A stretch of 64,000 nucleotides of DNA from Exiguobacterium marinum DSM 16307 (GTDB lineage Bacteria > Bacillota > Bacilli > Exiguobacteriales > Exiguobacteriaceae): contig NZ_KK211189.1 in assembly GCF_000620845.1 (NCBI RefSeq), forward strand, positions 368,501 to 432,500, written 5' to 3'. The translations under genes and the position numbers were made by a program. Position 1 is the stretch's first letter, and each line of letters begins with the position of its first letter. Below, piece after piece: positions 54,692 through 64,000 of the stretch. Under the pieces are notes generated by a model that did not search any database, was not told where the DNA came from, and saw nothing but the letters and a program-made list of their open reading frames with translations.

Positions 54692-55094
54692 TTATCCACA
54701 ATCACTCGAAGTTATCCACATTTATATGTGAATAACTCCTCTTTTTTCATAATTAAATTCTTCATTTTTTCATTTTCTTCTTTTACAAAAACATTTCTAC
54801 AGTTCCCTTCTTCCTCTTTTGTGTATAACTTTTTTATTCTTTCATACACGAATACGTCGTTATCCACAACATATCCACATGTTATCCACAAACTACACAG
54901 CATGTGGATAAGTGGGTGTGGATACTTTTCTTAATCTGTGGATAAATACCAAAAAGCATTGCCACGTCTATTTTATTTTGCTAAACTGAATGTGCACAAA
55001 CTTGTGGATGAACAATTCGTGATTCCAAGATATACACAGACTGTGGATAAGTGTTATCCCCATAATGAACACCATGTGGATAACTTTATCCACA
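54692..55094. other. oriC: Upstream oriC: DnaA-box cluster between rpmH and dnaA
   Basis: Nine exact DnaA boxes lie here: TTATCCACA at 54692, 54712, 54860, 54882 and 55086, and TGTGGATAA at 54903, 54937, 55042 and 55075, plus several one-base variants. The rest of the 760-base gap 54435-55197 is AT-rich, with a pyrimidine-rich tract about 54730-54850 and the rpmH promoter; I see no gene in it. Clusters like this upstream of dnaA form the first half of the bipartite origin of Bacillales. They also allow DnaA to repress its own gene. Confidence 0.93.
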
Positions 55095-55197
55095 GTTTTT
55101 GTTCTCTGGGGATAACCCTAGTTTCTACTATAAAATAGTGTATGTGTATATCGTGTGAATAAGTTTTACCTAACATGTGAGTAAAGGAGGTCTTTTA

Positions 55198-56574
55198 TTG
55201 AAGAATGCTCGCGAGATTTGGAGAAATGTCTTATCGGTAATCGAAGAAGAAGAACGAACGCCAAAAGCTAGTTTTGATATGTGGTTAAAATCAACCGAAG
55301 GAATATCCTTGATGGGAACGACACTCGTCGTGTCGGCACCTGCTAGTTTTATCGTTACATGGTTAGAGCGGCAGTATCTATCTCTTTTACAAGATACAGT
55401 CGAAGAGATCACAAATAACAAACTTGAAATTCATTTTATTGAAGAATCTCAAGCACACAAGTATGCTCCAGCTGATGGATCTCACGAATCAATTGCTGTG
55501 ACAGAAACAAAAGAACAACCCTTACCATTACCTTCAAAAGAGGAAGGGGATCTTGGACAACTGAATGACAAATACATTTTCGAGACATTTGTCATCGGCT
55601 CAGGGAACCGATTTGCCCATGCAGCATCTCTCGCTGTCGCCGAAGCACCTGCACGCGCGTATAATCCACTATTCATTTATGGAGGCGTCGGACTTGGGAA
55701 GACGCATTTGATGCATGCAATCGGTCATTACGTAAAAGCTCAAAAACCGGGAGCTCGAATTGCCTATGTTTCCTCTGAAAAATTTACGAACGAATTTATC
55801 AACTCGATCCGGGACAACAAAACCGGTGAGTTCCGTAATCGCTATCGGAATATCGATGTGCTGCTCATTGATGATATTCAGTTCTTAGCAGGGAAAGAGC
55901 AGACTCAGGAAGAGTTTTTCCACACTTTCAACGCGTTACACAACGATCAAAAACAAATTGTGATTTCAAGTGATCGACCACCGAAAGAAATTCCAACATT
56001 AGAAGATCGGCTGCGCTCGCGTTTCGAATGGGGGCTGATTACGGATATCACGCCGCCAGACCTCGAGACACGTATTGCGATTCTTCGTAAAAAAGCGACT
56101 GCTGAAGGTCTTGATATCTCTAATGAAGTCATGCTTTATATCGCTAATCAAATCGATACGAACATTCGTGAGCTAGAAGGGGCATTGACACGTGTCGTCG
56201 CTTACGCAAAACTAGTCGGACGACCAATTGACCCGGACGTTGCAGCTGAAGCGCTTCATAATATCATGCCCGTTCAGGAAGCGAAGAAGATAGTCATTCG
56301 TGACATTCAAGAAATTGTCAGTCAACACTTCAACATTCAAGTAGAAGAATTAAATTCGAAAAAGCGTACTAAAACACTGGCATTTCCACGCCAGATTGCG
56401 ATGTATTTGTCTCGAGAGATGACGGAGAGTTCATTGCCTAAAATCGGGGAGGAGTTCGGAGGACGCGATCATACGACTGTGATTCATGCCCATGAAAAGA
56501 TTAGTACACTCCTGAAAAACGATGTGGAAATGCAAGAGACGATTCAAACGTTGAAAAAGGCACTGTCTAACTAA
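55198..56574 (+). CDS. dnaA: Chromosomal replication initiator protein DnaA
   Basis: A 458-residue initiator. Domain I is helical (residues 1-85), a short acidic linker follows, domain III has Walker [14 protein letters not shown] and Walker [11 protein letters not shown], and domain IV ends with the DnaA-box-binding signature [11 protein letters not shown]. It binds the boxes on both sides, opens the DUE and loads helicase. Start is TTG 55198, 7 bases after AAAGGAGG, as in B. subtilis; an upstream GTG in the same frame encodes its own ribosome site. Confidence 0.98.
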   Translation: MKNAREIWRNVLSVIEEEERTPKASFDMWLKSTEGISLMGTTLVVSAPASFIVTWLERQYLSLLQDTVEEITNNKLEIHFIEESQAHKYAPADGSHESIAVTETKEQPLPLPSKEEGDLGQLNDKYIFETFVIGSGNRFAHAASLAVAEAPARAYNPLFIYGGVGLGKTHLMHAIGHYVKAQKPGARIAYVSSEKFTNEFINSIRDNKTGEFRNRYRNIDVLLIDDIQFLAGKEQTQEEFFHTFNALHNDQKQIVISSDRPPKEIPTLEDRLRSRFEWGLITDITPPDLETRIAILRKKATAEGLDISNEVMLYIANQIDTNIRELEGALTRVVAYAKLVGRPIDPDVAAEALHNIMPVQEAKKIVIRDIQEIVSQHFNIQVEELNSKKRTKTLAFPRQIAMYLSREMTESSLPKIGEEFGGRDHTTVIHAHEKISTLLKNDVEMQETIQTLKKALSN

Positions 56575-56586
56575 TGAAGAATTCTC

Positions 56587-56772
56587 TGTGGATATCCTGT
56601 GGATAAACCACCTTAGTTATCCACAAGTTATTCACAAGCGGAATGGCTTTATACGTAGGCTTAAAGGGACTTATCCCCAGTATCCACAGCCCTTACTACT
56701 ATTATGACTTAATTAATACTATTATTATCATTAGGAAATTGACTCATTTCACCTTAGGAGGAATTATCCACA
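56587..56772. other. oriC: Downstream oriC: DnaA boxes and unwinding element between dnaA and dnaN
   Basis: DnaA boxes occur at 56598, 56617, 56628 (TTATTCACA) and 56764, plus weaker forms at 56587, 56671 and 56680. After the box ending at 56688 comes GCCC and then the triplet run TTACTACTATTATGAC from 56693, which fits the DnaA-trio element of B. subtilis, followed by an AT-rich stretch to about 56740, the probable unwinding region. The last box (56764-56772) overlaps the A of the dnaN start codon. Confidence 0.92.
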
Positions 56773-57911
56773 TGCATTTAACGATTCAACGAGATGTATT
56801 TATGCAAGCAGTACAAGATGTATCAAAAGCTGTGGCTTCACGTACAACAATTCCAATTTTGACAGGATTAAAACTTGAAGCACATGCGGACGGTTTGACA
56901 CTGACAGGAAGTGACACCGAAATTTCGATTGAACGCTTGATTCCAATCGAAGAGGGTGGAATTGAACTCATTCAAATTCAACGTGCCGGAAGTGTCGTTT
57001 TAAACGCCCGCTTCTTAGGAGAAATCGTGAAGAAGTTACCGACAAATGAAGTCACCCTCGAAGTATCTCCGAACTTCATGACTCGAATTGAGTCTGGACA
57101 GGCGGAGTTTCACTTGAATGGACTCGACCCGGACGAATACCCTCGTCTACCGGAACTTGCAAGTGACCGTCGGTTCTACTTACCGGCCGATCTTTTGAAG
57201 ACGATCATTCGTCAAACGAGTTTTGCTGTTTCATCACAAGAGACACGCCCAGTATTAACTGGAGTCAACTTCTCAGCTGAGAAAGGATTCCTTACATGTG
57301 TCGCAACGGACAGTCACCGATTGGCACTTCGTCGTGCCCGCTTTGAGACGGATAATGATTTAACGTTCCAAAATGTCGTCGTTCCAGGTCGTTCACTTAA
57401 CGAATTGGCAAAGTTACTCGACCGCGAAGAATTACCGATTGAGATCGTCCTCACAGATCAACAGATTTTGTTCCGAATGAAGAACATCTCATTCTTCTCT
57501 CGCTTGTTAGACGGTGCGTATCCTGATACGTCACGTCTCATTCCAGAAGAATATCGTACTGCGGTACGCATGAACGCGAAAGAATTCTTACAAGCCATTG
57601 ATCGTGCTTCACTCTTGGCACGTGCAGACCGCAACAACGTCATTAAATTTGTAGCGGAAGATACAACGGCAGTTGAAGTGTCTTCACACTCACCAGAAGT
57701 CGGGAAAGTGTCTGAACGTGTCAGTATTTTATCGCTTGAAGGGGAAGAACTAAAAATTTCCTTTAACTCAAAATTCGTGATGGACGCACTTCGGGCACTC
57801 GATGCATCTGAAATCGAAATCCAGTTCACTGGTTCGATGCGACCGTTCATTTTACGACCGGTTGAACAAGATAGCGTTCTTCAACTGATTTTGCCAGTCC
57901 GTACATCGTAA
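56772..57911 (+). CDS. dnaN: DNA polymerase III beta subunit (sliding clamp)
   Basis: A 379-residue clamp with three repeated domains; HLTIQRDVFMQAVQDVSKAV opens and the clamp motif QLILPVRTS closes it. It encircles DNA and tethers polymerase. I start at ATG 56772, 10 bases after AGGAGG; the longer frame to 56643 covers the origin. The start codon lies inside a DnaA box. A strong terminator follows at 57921, so yaaA and recF need another promoter. Confidence 0.97.
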   Translation: MHLTIQRDVFMQAVQDVSKAVASRTTIPILTGLKLEAHADGLTLTGSDTEISIERLIPIEEGGIELIQIQRAGSVVLNARFLGEIVKKLPTNEVTLEVSPNFMTRIESGQAEFHLNGLDPDEYPRLPELASDRRFYLPADLLKTIIRQTSFAVSSQETRPVLTGVNFSAEKGFLTCVATDSHRLALRRARFETDNDLTFQNVVVPGRSLNELAKLLDREELPIEIVLTDQQILFRMKNISFFSRLLDGAYPDTSRLIPEEYRTAVRMNAKEFLQAIDRASLLARADRNNVIKFVAEDTTAVEVSSHSPEVGKVSERVSILSLEGEELKISFNSKFVMDALRALDASEIEIQFTGSMRPFILRPVEQDSVLQLILPVRTS

Positions 57912-57920
57912 GCTGCGGAT

Positions 57921-57959
57921 AGGGATGATGAGGTGTCTTACCTTATCATCCCTCTTTTT
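57921..57959 (+). terminator. Terminator of dnaN
   Basis: A 14-base stem with one G-T pair (AGGGATGATGAGGT and ACCTTATCATCCCT) around a short loop, followed by CTTTTT. Confidence 0.88.
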
Positions 57960-58037
57960 GCCTTATTCGACGATTTTCGATAAACTAATATGTATGGCGA
58001 TTTTTTCAGATCAGCATATGGGAAAGGGAGTGACGAC

Positions 58038-58253
58038 ATGGAAAAAGTGTCGATTACAACCGAGTATGTGACACTCGGACAATTTTTAAAATTAGCAGAC
58101 ATCATCTCGAGTGGGGGACAAGCGAAGTTCTTTTTAGAGGATGTCATGATTAAAGTAAACGGTGAGCAAGATCAACGCCGTGGCCGTAAATTAAGAGATG
58201 GAGATACAATCGAAGTCGAAGGCTTCGGGGAATATCAAATCGAGGGAAATTGA
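58038..58253 (+). CDS. yaaA: S4-domain protein YaaA
   Basis: A 71-residue RNA-binding S4 domain: [20 protein letters not shown] near the start, then [19 protein letters not shown]. The family is found between dnaN and recF in Bacillales and some are linked to 50S assembly. Start is ATG 58038, 6 bases after GGGAG. Its stop abuts recF: GTG 58255 begins one base later, so recF is translationally coupled. Confidence 0.95.
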   Translation: MEKVSITTEYVTLGQFLKLADIISSGGQAKFFLEDVMIKVNGEQDQRRGRKLRDGDTIEVEGFGEYQIEGN

Positions 58254-58254
58254 C

Positions 58255-59373
58255 GTGTACTTAAAGTCGATCCGATTGCAAAACTATCGCAACTACGAAA
58301 CCCTCGAGCTAGATTTTTCAGAACAGACAAATGTTCTAATTGGTGAGAATGCCCAAGGGAAAACGAATCTTCTCGAATCGATTTACGTACTTGCGCTGGC
58401 GAAATCGCATCGGACGACACAAGACCGTGAATTAATCGGATGGGAAGCTGACGCTGCGAGTATCGAAGGACGGATTCATAAACGTACTGGTGAAGCAGTA
58501 CAAAGTCTCTCATTTTCTCCTAAAGGAAAGAAAGCAAAGCTCAATCATTTAGAACAACGTCGTCTCAGTGACTATGTCGGCGCATTTAACGTCGTCTTGT
58601 TCGCGCCTGAAGACTTAGCCATCGTGAAAGGCAGTCCACAAGGGAGACGGCGATTTTTAGATATGGAAATCGGTCAGGTCAGTCCGGTGTACTTACATGA
58701 ACTCAATCAATACTTGAAGACGCTGAAACAGCGAAACGCCTTGTTGAAGCAGTTATCTGCAAAAGGTGGCGATGAGACGTTACTCGAGGTGTTAACGGAT
58801 CAATTGATTGAACTCGCTGTGAAAATCGTGATGAGACGCTATCATTTCATCGACCAGCTCGAAAAATGGGCTAATCCGATTCATTCTGGGATTACGAGAG
58901 AACTGGAAACACTGACAATTCAATACGTTTCGGATACGTTCCAAAAAGAACGCTTCTCAAAAGAACAGATGTTTGAAACGTATCGTCAAAAGTTTGATAA
59001 AATAAGAGAGAACGAACGACGAAGAGGTGTGACCTTGTTTGGTCCACATCGCGACGATTTTGAATTGTACGTCAACAATCGAAATGTTCAAACGTTCGGT
59101 TCACAAGGTCAGCAACGAACGGCGGCCTTGTCATTGAAGCTAGCTGAAATTGAGTTGATTCATGAAGAAGTAGGCGAGTATCCTCTGTTGTTATTAGACG
59201 ATGTGTTATCTGAGCTTGACGATCATCGCCAAACCCATCTCCTTGATACGATGGGACGGAAAGTACAAACAATTTTGACAACAACAAACATTGATGGGAT
59301 TGCACATGAAACGATTCAACAAGCCAAAGTGTTTCACGTGAAACAAGGTGAAGTTGAAATAGAGTCAATGTGA
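58255..59373 (+). CDS. recF: DNA replication and repair protein RecF
   Basis: A 372-residue SMC-like ATPase. Walker A is [15 protein letters not shown] near residue 30; the signature LFGPHRDDF and Walker [17 protein letters not shown] complete the site. With RecO and RecR it loads RecA at gapped DNA. Start GTG 58255 encodes [14 protein letters not shown]; a longer frame overlaps yaaA. Near its 3' end it contains a perfect parS site. Confidence 0.97.
   Translation: MYLKSIRLQNYRNYETLELDFSEQTNVLIGENAQGKTNLLESIYVLALAKSHRTTQDRELIGWEADAASIEGRIHKRTGEAVQSLSFSPKGKKAKLNHLEQRRLSDYVGAFNVVLFAPEDLAIVKGSPQGRRRFLDMEIGQVSPVYLHELNQYLKTLKQRNALLKQLSAKGGDETLLEVLTDQLIELAVKIVMRRYHFIDQLEKWANPIHSGITRELETLTIQYVSDTFQKERFSKEQMFETYRQKFDKIRENERRRGVTLFGPHRDDFELYVNNRNVQTFGSQGQQRTAALSLKLAEIELIHEEVGEYPLLLLDDVLSELDDHRQTHLLDTMGRKVQTILTTTNIDGIAHETIQQAKVFHVKQGEVEIESM
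59330..59345. promoter_or_regulatory. Perfect parS site at the 3' end of recF
   Basis: TGTTTCACGTGAAACA is identical to the 16-base parS consensus. It lies inside recF, 27 bases before its stop, about 3 kb right of oriC. Confidence 0.95.
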
Positions 59374-59419
59374 TCGTGTCAAAAAGGAACACCAAAACAT
59401 GTATAGTAGGTGAAAATAA

Positions 59420-61351
<1,932 letters not shown>

Positions 61352-61373
61352 TAAGAAGGGTAGGCAATAACGA

Positions 61374-63941
61374 ATGGCAGAACAAGAAAATATCAAGGAT
61401 ATAAATATTAGCCAAGAGATGCGGACGTCATTCATGGACTATGCGATGAGTGTCATCGTATCACGTGCCCTTCCGGACGTGCGAGATGGATTGAAGCCGG
61501 TTCACCGTCGTATTTTATATGCGATGAACGAGCTTGGGATTCGTGCGGACAAGCCACATAAAAAGTCGGCGCGCGTCGTCGGGGATGTAATCGGTAAGTA
61601 CCACCCTCACGGTGATTCAGCCGTTTACGAGACAATGGTCCGTATGGCTCAAGATTTCAGTTATCGTTATGAATTAGTCGACGGTCACGGGAACTTTGGT
61701 TCAGTCGATGGTGATTCAGCCGCTGCGATGCGTTATACCGAGGCACGGATGTCTAAAATTGCGATGGAACTCGTACGAGACATCGGAAAAAACACAATCG
61801 ATTATCAACCGAACTTCGATGGGGAAGAAAAAGAACCGGTCGTACTCCCGGCTCGATTCCCAAACTTCCTTGTGAACGGAACGAGCGGGATTGCCGTTGG
61901 GATGGCGACAAACGTTCCACCACATAACTTGAACGAAGTCATCGATGGCGTCTTGGCCCTTTCTCACAATCCAGACATTACGATTGCTGAATTGATGCAA
62001 CACATCCCAGGTCCTGACTTCCCGACAGCGGGAGAGATTTTGGGACGTAGCGGAATTCGTCGTGCGTATGAAACCGGACGTGGGTCGATTACGATGCGTG
62101 CGAAAGCCGAAATCGAGACGTTGAAAAATGGCCGTGAGCGCATTCTCGTGCACGAGATTCCTTACCAAGTCAACAAAGCACGTCTCGTTGAAAAGATTGC
62201 CGACTTGGTCCGCGATAAAAAGATTGAGGGCATCACAGACTTACGAGATGAATCGGACCGGAACGGGATGCGAATCGTCATTGAGGTTCGCCGCGACGCG
62301 AATGCGAGTGTCATCTTAAACAATTTATACAAACAAACACCGATGCAAACGACGTTCGGGGTCAACATGCTCGCCCTTGTAGGCGGTCGTCCAAAAACGT
62401 TGAACATCAAACAAGCGATTTATTACTACATCGAACACCAAAAAGAGGTCGTACGTCGTCGTACGCAATTCGATTTGGACAAAGCGGAAGCACGTGCTCA
62501 CATTTTAGAGGGTCTTCGTGTTGCCTTGGATCACTTGGATGAAGTTATCGCCATCATCCGTAGTACGCGTACAGGTGACGAGGCTCGTGAAAAGTTGATT
62601 GCCCGTTTTGGACTTTCGACTGAACAGACGCAAGCAATCTTAGATATGCGCCTCCAACGCTTGACTGGATTGGAACGTGAGAAGATTGAAGGCGAATATC
62701 GTGAAGTGAAAGCGTTGATTGAAGAACTTCGTGCGATTCTTGGAGATGAGGAGTTGCTCCTCGATATTATCCGCAACGAACTGCTTGAAATCAAAGAACG
62801 ATATGGCGATGCACGTCGTACGGTGATTCGTACAGATATCGTCGAGCTTGAGGATGAGGATTTGATTCCGGTTCGTGACATGATGATCACGCTCACGAGT
62901 GAAGGCTATATCAAATCGATTCCATCGGATTCTTATCGGACACAGCGCCGCGGAGGACGTGGAAAACAAGGAATGGGAACGAACGATGAAGATTTCGTCC
63001 TTCGCTTGCTTTCAGCATCGACACACGATACCATCCTGTTCTTTACGAACTTTGGACGCGTCTTCCGTCTCAAAGGATACGAAATTCCTGAGATGAGCCG
63101 TACCGCGAAAGGAATGCCAATCATTAACTTGCTTCAAATCGACAAGGGTGAAAAAGTCGAAACAATGATTCCGGTCGATTTCAACAGTTACTTGGCTAAC
63201 CAAACGGTAGTAGAAGAGGCAGAGGATGAATCAGAAGAAGTGGCAGATGAGCAGTTGTCTCTTGTGTTTATCACAAAAGAGGGCTTGGTCAAACGTTCCC
63301 CACTCTCGGCATACGCTCGAATCAACAAAAACGGTCTCCGCGCTATTAGCTTGAATGAGACAGACGAACTCGTCACGGTCCGTCTTGCGAAGAGTGATGA
63401 TGAGATGTTGATTGTCACACGCCAAGGAATGTCGATTCGCTTCCCACTTGAAGGAGAAGTTCGCTCGATGGGACGTACGGCACGAGGAGTACGCGCGATT
63501 CGTTTGAAGAAAGAAGACGATTTGGTTGTTTCAATGGAAATCGTTCGAACAACACAAGATGTCTTGATCATCACGGAAAAAGGATACGGAAAACGTACGG
63601 CCATGGAGCAATTCCGCACACAAGGTCGTGGTGGTTCCGGAATCATTGGAATCAAGACAGACCGTGGGACAGTCGTTGGTATGCGTGTCGTAGATGAAGA
63701 TGATGACATTATGTTGATGACAGAACATGGGGTCGCGATTCGTATCGATTCGCAAACGATTTCTCAGATGGGTCGAAGCACACGTGGTGTAAAAGTGATG
63801 AACATTGAAGAAGGCGATCGTTTAGCGACTATCGCTAAACTGAAAAAAGATGAATTAGAAGAGGAATTAGCAGTCGATTTGGAGAATGGGTTTGAGGATG
63901 AAGCACCTGAACCTGACGAATCGTCGAATGTGAATGAGTAA
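61374..63941 (+). CDS. gyrA: DNA gyrase subunit A
   Basis: An 855-residue breakage-reunion subunit. The catalytic Tyr is in [10 protein letters not shown] near residue 122, and the quinolone-determining region reads [15 protein letters not shown] with the usual Ser and Glu, so a wild-type-like QRDR. The C-terminal GyrA box [10 protein letters not shown] and six beta-pinwheel repeats end in an acidic tail ([10 protein letters not shown]). It is complete. AAGGGTAGG precedes the ATG. A terminator at 63948 ends the operon. Confidence 0.98.
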   Translation: MAEQENIKDINISQEMRTSFMDYAMSVIVSRALPDVRDGLKPVHRRILYAMNELGIRADKPHKKSARVVGDVIGKYHPHGDSAVYETMVRMAQDFSYRYELVDGHGNFGSVDGDSAAAMRYTEARMSKIAMELVRDIGKNTIDYQPNFDGEEKEPVVLPARFPNFLVNGTSGIAVGMATNVPPHNLNEVIDGVLALSHNPDITIAELMQHIPGPDFPTAGEILGRSGIRRAYETGRGSITMRAKAEIETLKNGRERILVHEIPYQVNKARLVEKIADLVRDKKIEGITDLRDESDRNGMRIVIEVRRDANASVILNNLYKQTPMQTTFGVNMLALVGGRPKTLNIKQAIYYYIEHQKEVVRRRTQFDLDKAEARAHILEGLRVALDHLDEVIAIIRSTRTGDEAREKLIARFGLSTEQTQAILDMRLQRLTGLEREKIEGEYREVKALIEELRAILGDEELLLDIIRNELLEIKERYGDARRTVIRTDIVELEDEDLIPVRDMMITLTSEGYIKSIPSDSYRTQRRGGRGKQGMGTNDEDFVLRLLSASTHDTILFFTNFGRVFRLKGYEIPEMSRTAKGMPIINLLQIDKGEKVETMIPVDFNSYLANQTVVEEAEDESEEVADEQLSLVFITKEGLVKRSPLSAYARINKNGLRAISLNETDELVTVRLAKSDDEMLIVTRQGMSIRFPLEGEVRSMGRTARGVRAIRLKKEDDLVVSMEIVRTTQDVLIITEKGYGKRTAMEQFRTQGRGGSGIIGIKTDRGTVVGMRVVDEDDDIMLMTEHGVAIRIDSQTISQMGRSTRGVKVMNIEEGDRLATIAKLKKDELEEELAVDLENGFEDEAPEPDESSNVNE

Positions 63942-63947
63942 GACGAG

Positions 63948-63981
63948 AGGTCGAGCGGTGTTTTTCCGTTCGACCTTTTTT
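63948..63981 (+). terminator. Terminator of gyrBA
   Basis: AGGTCGAGCGG and CCGTTCGACCT pair (one mismatch or wobble) around TGTTTTT, followed by TTTTT. An AGGAGG at 63990 then begins the next gene's ribosome site, outside the window. Confidence 0.85.
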
Positions 63982-64000
63982 CTATATATAGGAGGGATTC

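Noticed and set aside
54728..54934. A 68-codon hydrophobic frame in the origin region
   Set aside because: It arises from the T-rich tract and covers DnaA boxes; no ribosome site.
54692..55094. Repeated TTATCCACA elements considered as a CRISPR or other short repeat array
   Set aside because: Repeats are 9 bases, in both orientations and with irregular spacing; they are DnaA boxes.

Overview
This 64 kb window is the replication-origin region of a moderate-GC, low-to-mid GC Firmicute of the order Bacillales. The evidence is the gene order rpmH-oriC-dnaA-dnaN-yaaA-recF-gyrB-gyrA on the right, and walRKHIJ-htrA, purA, dnaB, rplI, gdpP, rpsR-ssb-rpsF, ychF, noc, parB, mnmG and mnmE on the left, together with the wal and gdpP signal systems. 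Protein families and layout (DUF4317, FusB-type protein, noc next to parB, glycosidases) make Exiguobacterium or a close relative my best guess. That is inference from protein content, not a database match.

Layout. Positions 1-20.7 kb are accessory and metabolic: the N-terminal part of a phospholipase-D-type helicase, a histidine phosphatase, DegV, an ada-alkA-ogt alkylation-repair operon, mprF, a secreted GH16 glucanase with tandem cre-like operators, small hypothetical genes, a HAD-hydrolase remnant, a FusB-type ribosome-rescue protein, a circularly permuted GH3 glucosidase translationally coupled to an esterase, a DbpA-type helicase and DUF4317. Positions 20.7-27.7 kb hold msrA, a four-gene operon resembling dlt (acyl carrier protein, AMP ligase, MBOAT, SGNH) under a strong Fur-box match, and an AT-rich TetR/flavodoxin pair. 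Positions 27.9-54.4 kb are the conserved left arm of the origin, nearly all transcribed away from oriC. Positions 54.4-56.8 kb are a bipartite oriC around dnaA. Positions 56.8-64 kb are the right arm ending at the gyrA terminator.

How the genes work together. DnaA, DnaN, DnaB, SSB, RecF and gyrase form the replication core. Noc and ParB, with two parS and two Noc-box matches in the window, organise the new origins. WalRK with WalH, WalI and WalJ, HtrA, GdpP and MprF manage the cell envelope. RpmH, RnpA, YidC, MnmE, MnmG, RsmG, RlmH, RpsF, RpsR and RplI serve translation and membrane insertion.

Most notable: (1) the Fur-box-controlled dlt-like operon, a candidate iron-responsive surface-polymer acylation system; (2) the absence of parA/soj between noc and parB, with a ParB that also lacks the N-terminal peptide used to activate ParA; (3) absence of jag beside yidC; (4) a DnaA-box cluster about 26 kb from oriC; (5) two cre-like palindromes stranded in a convergent intergenic region. 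No rRNA, tRNA, CRISPR array or complete insertion sequence was seen.
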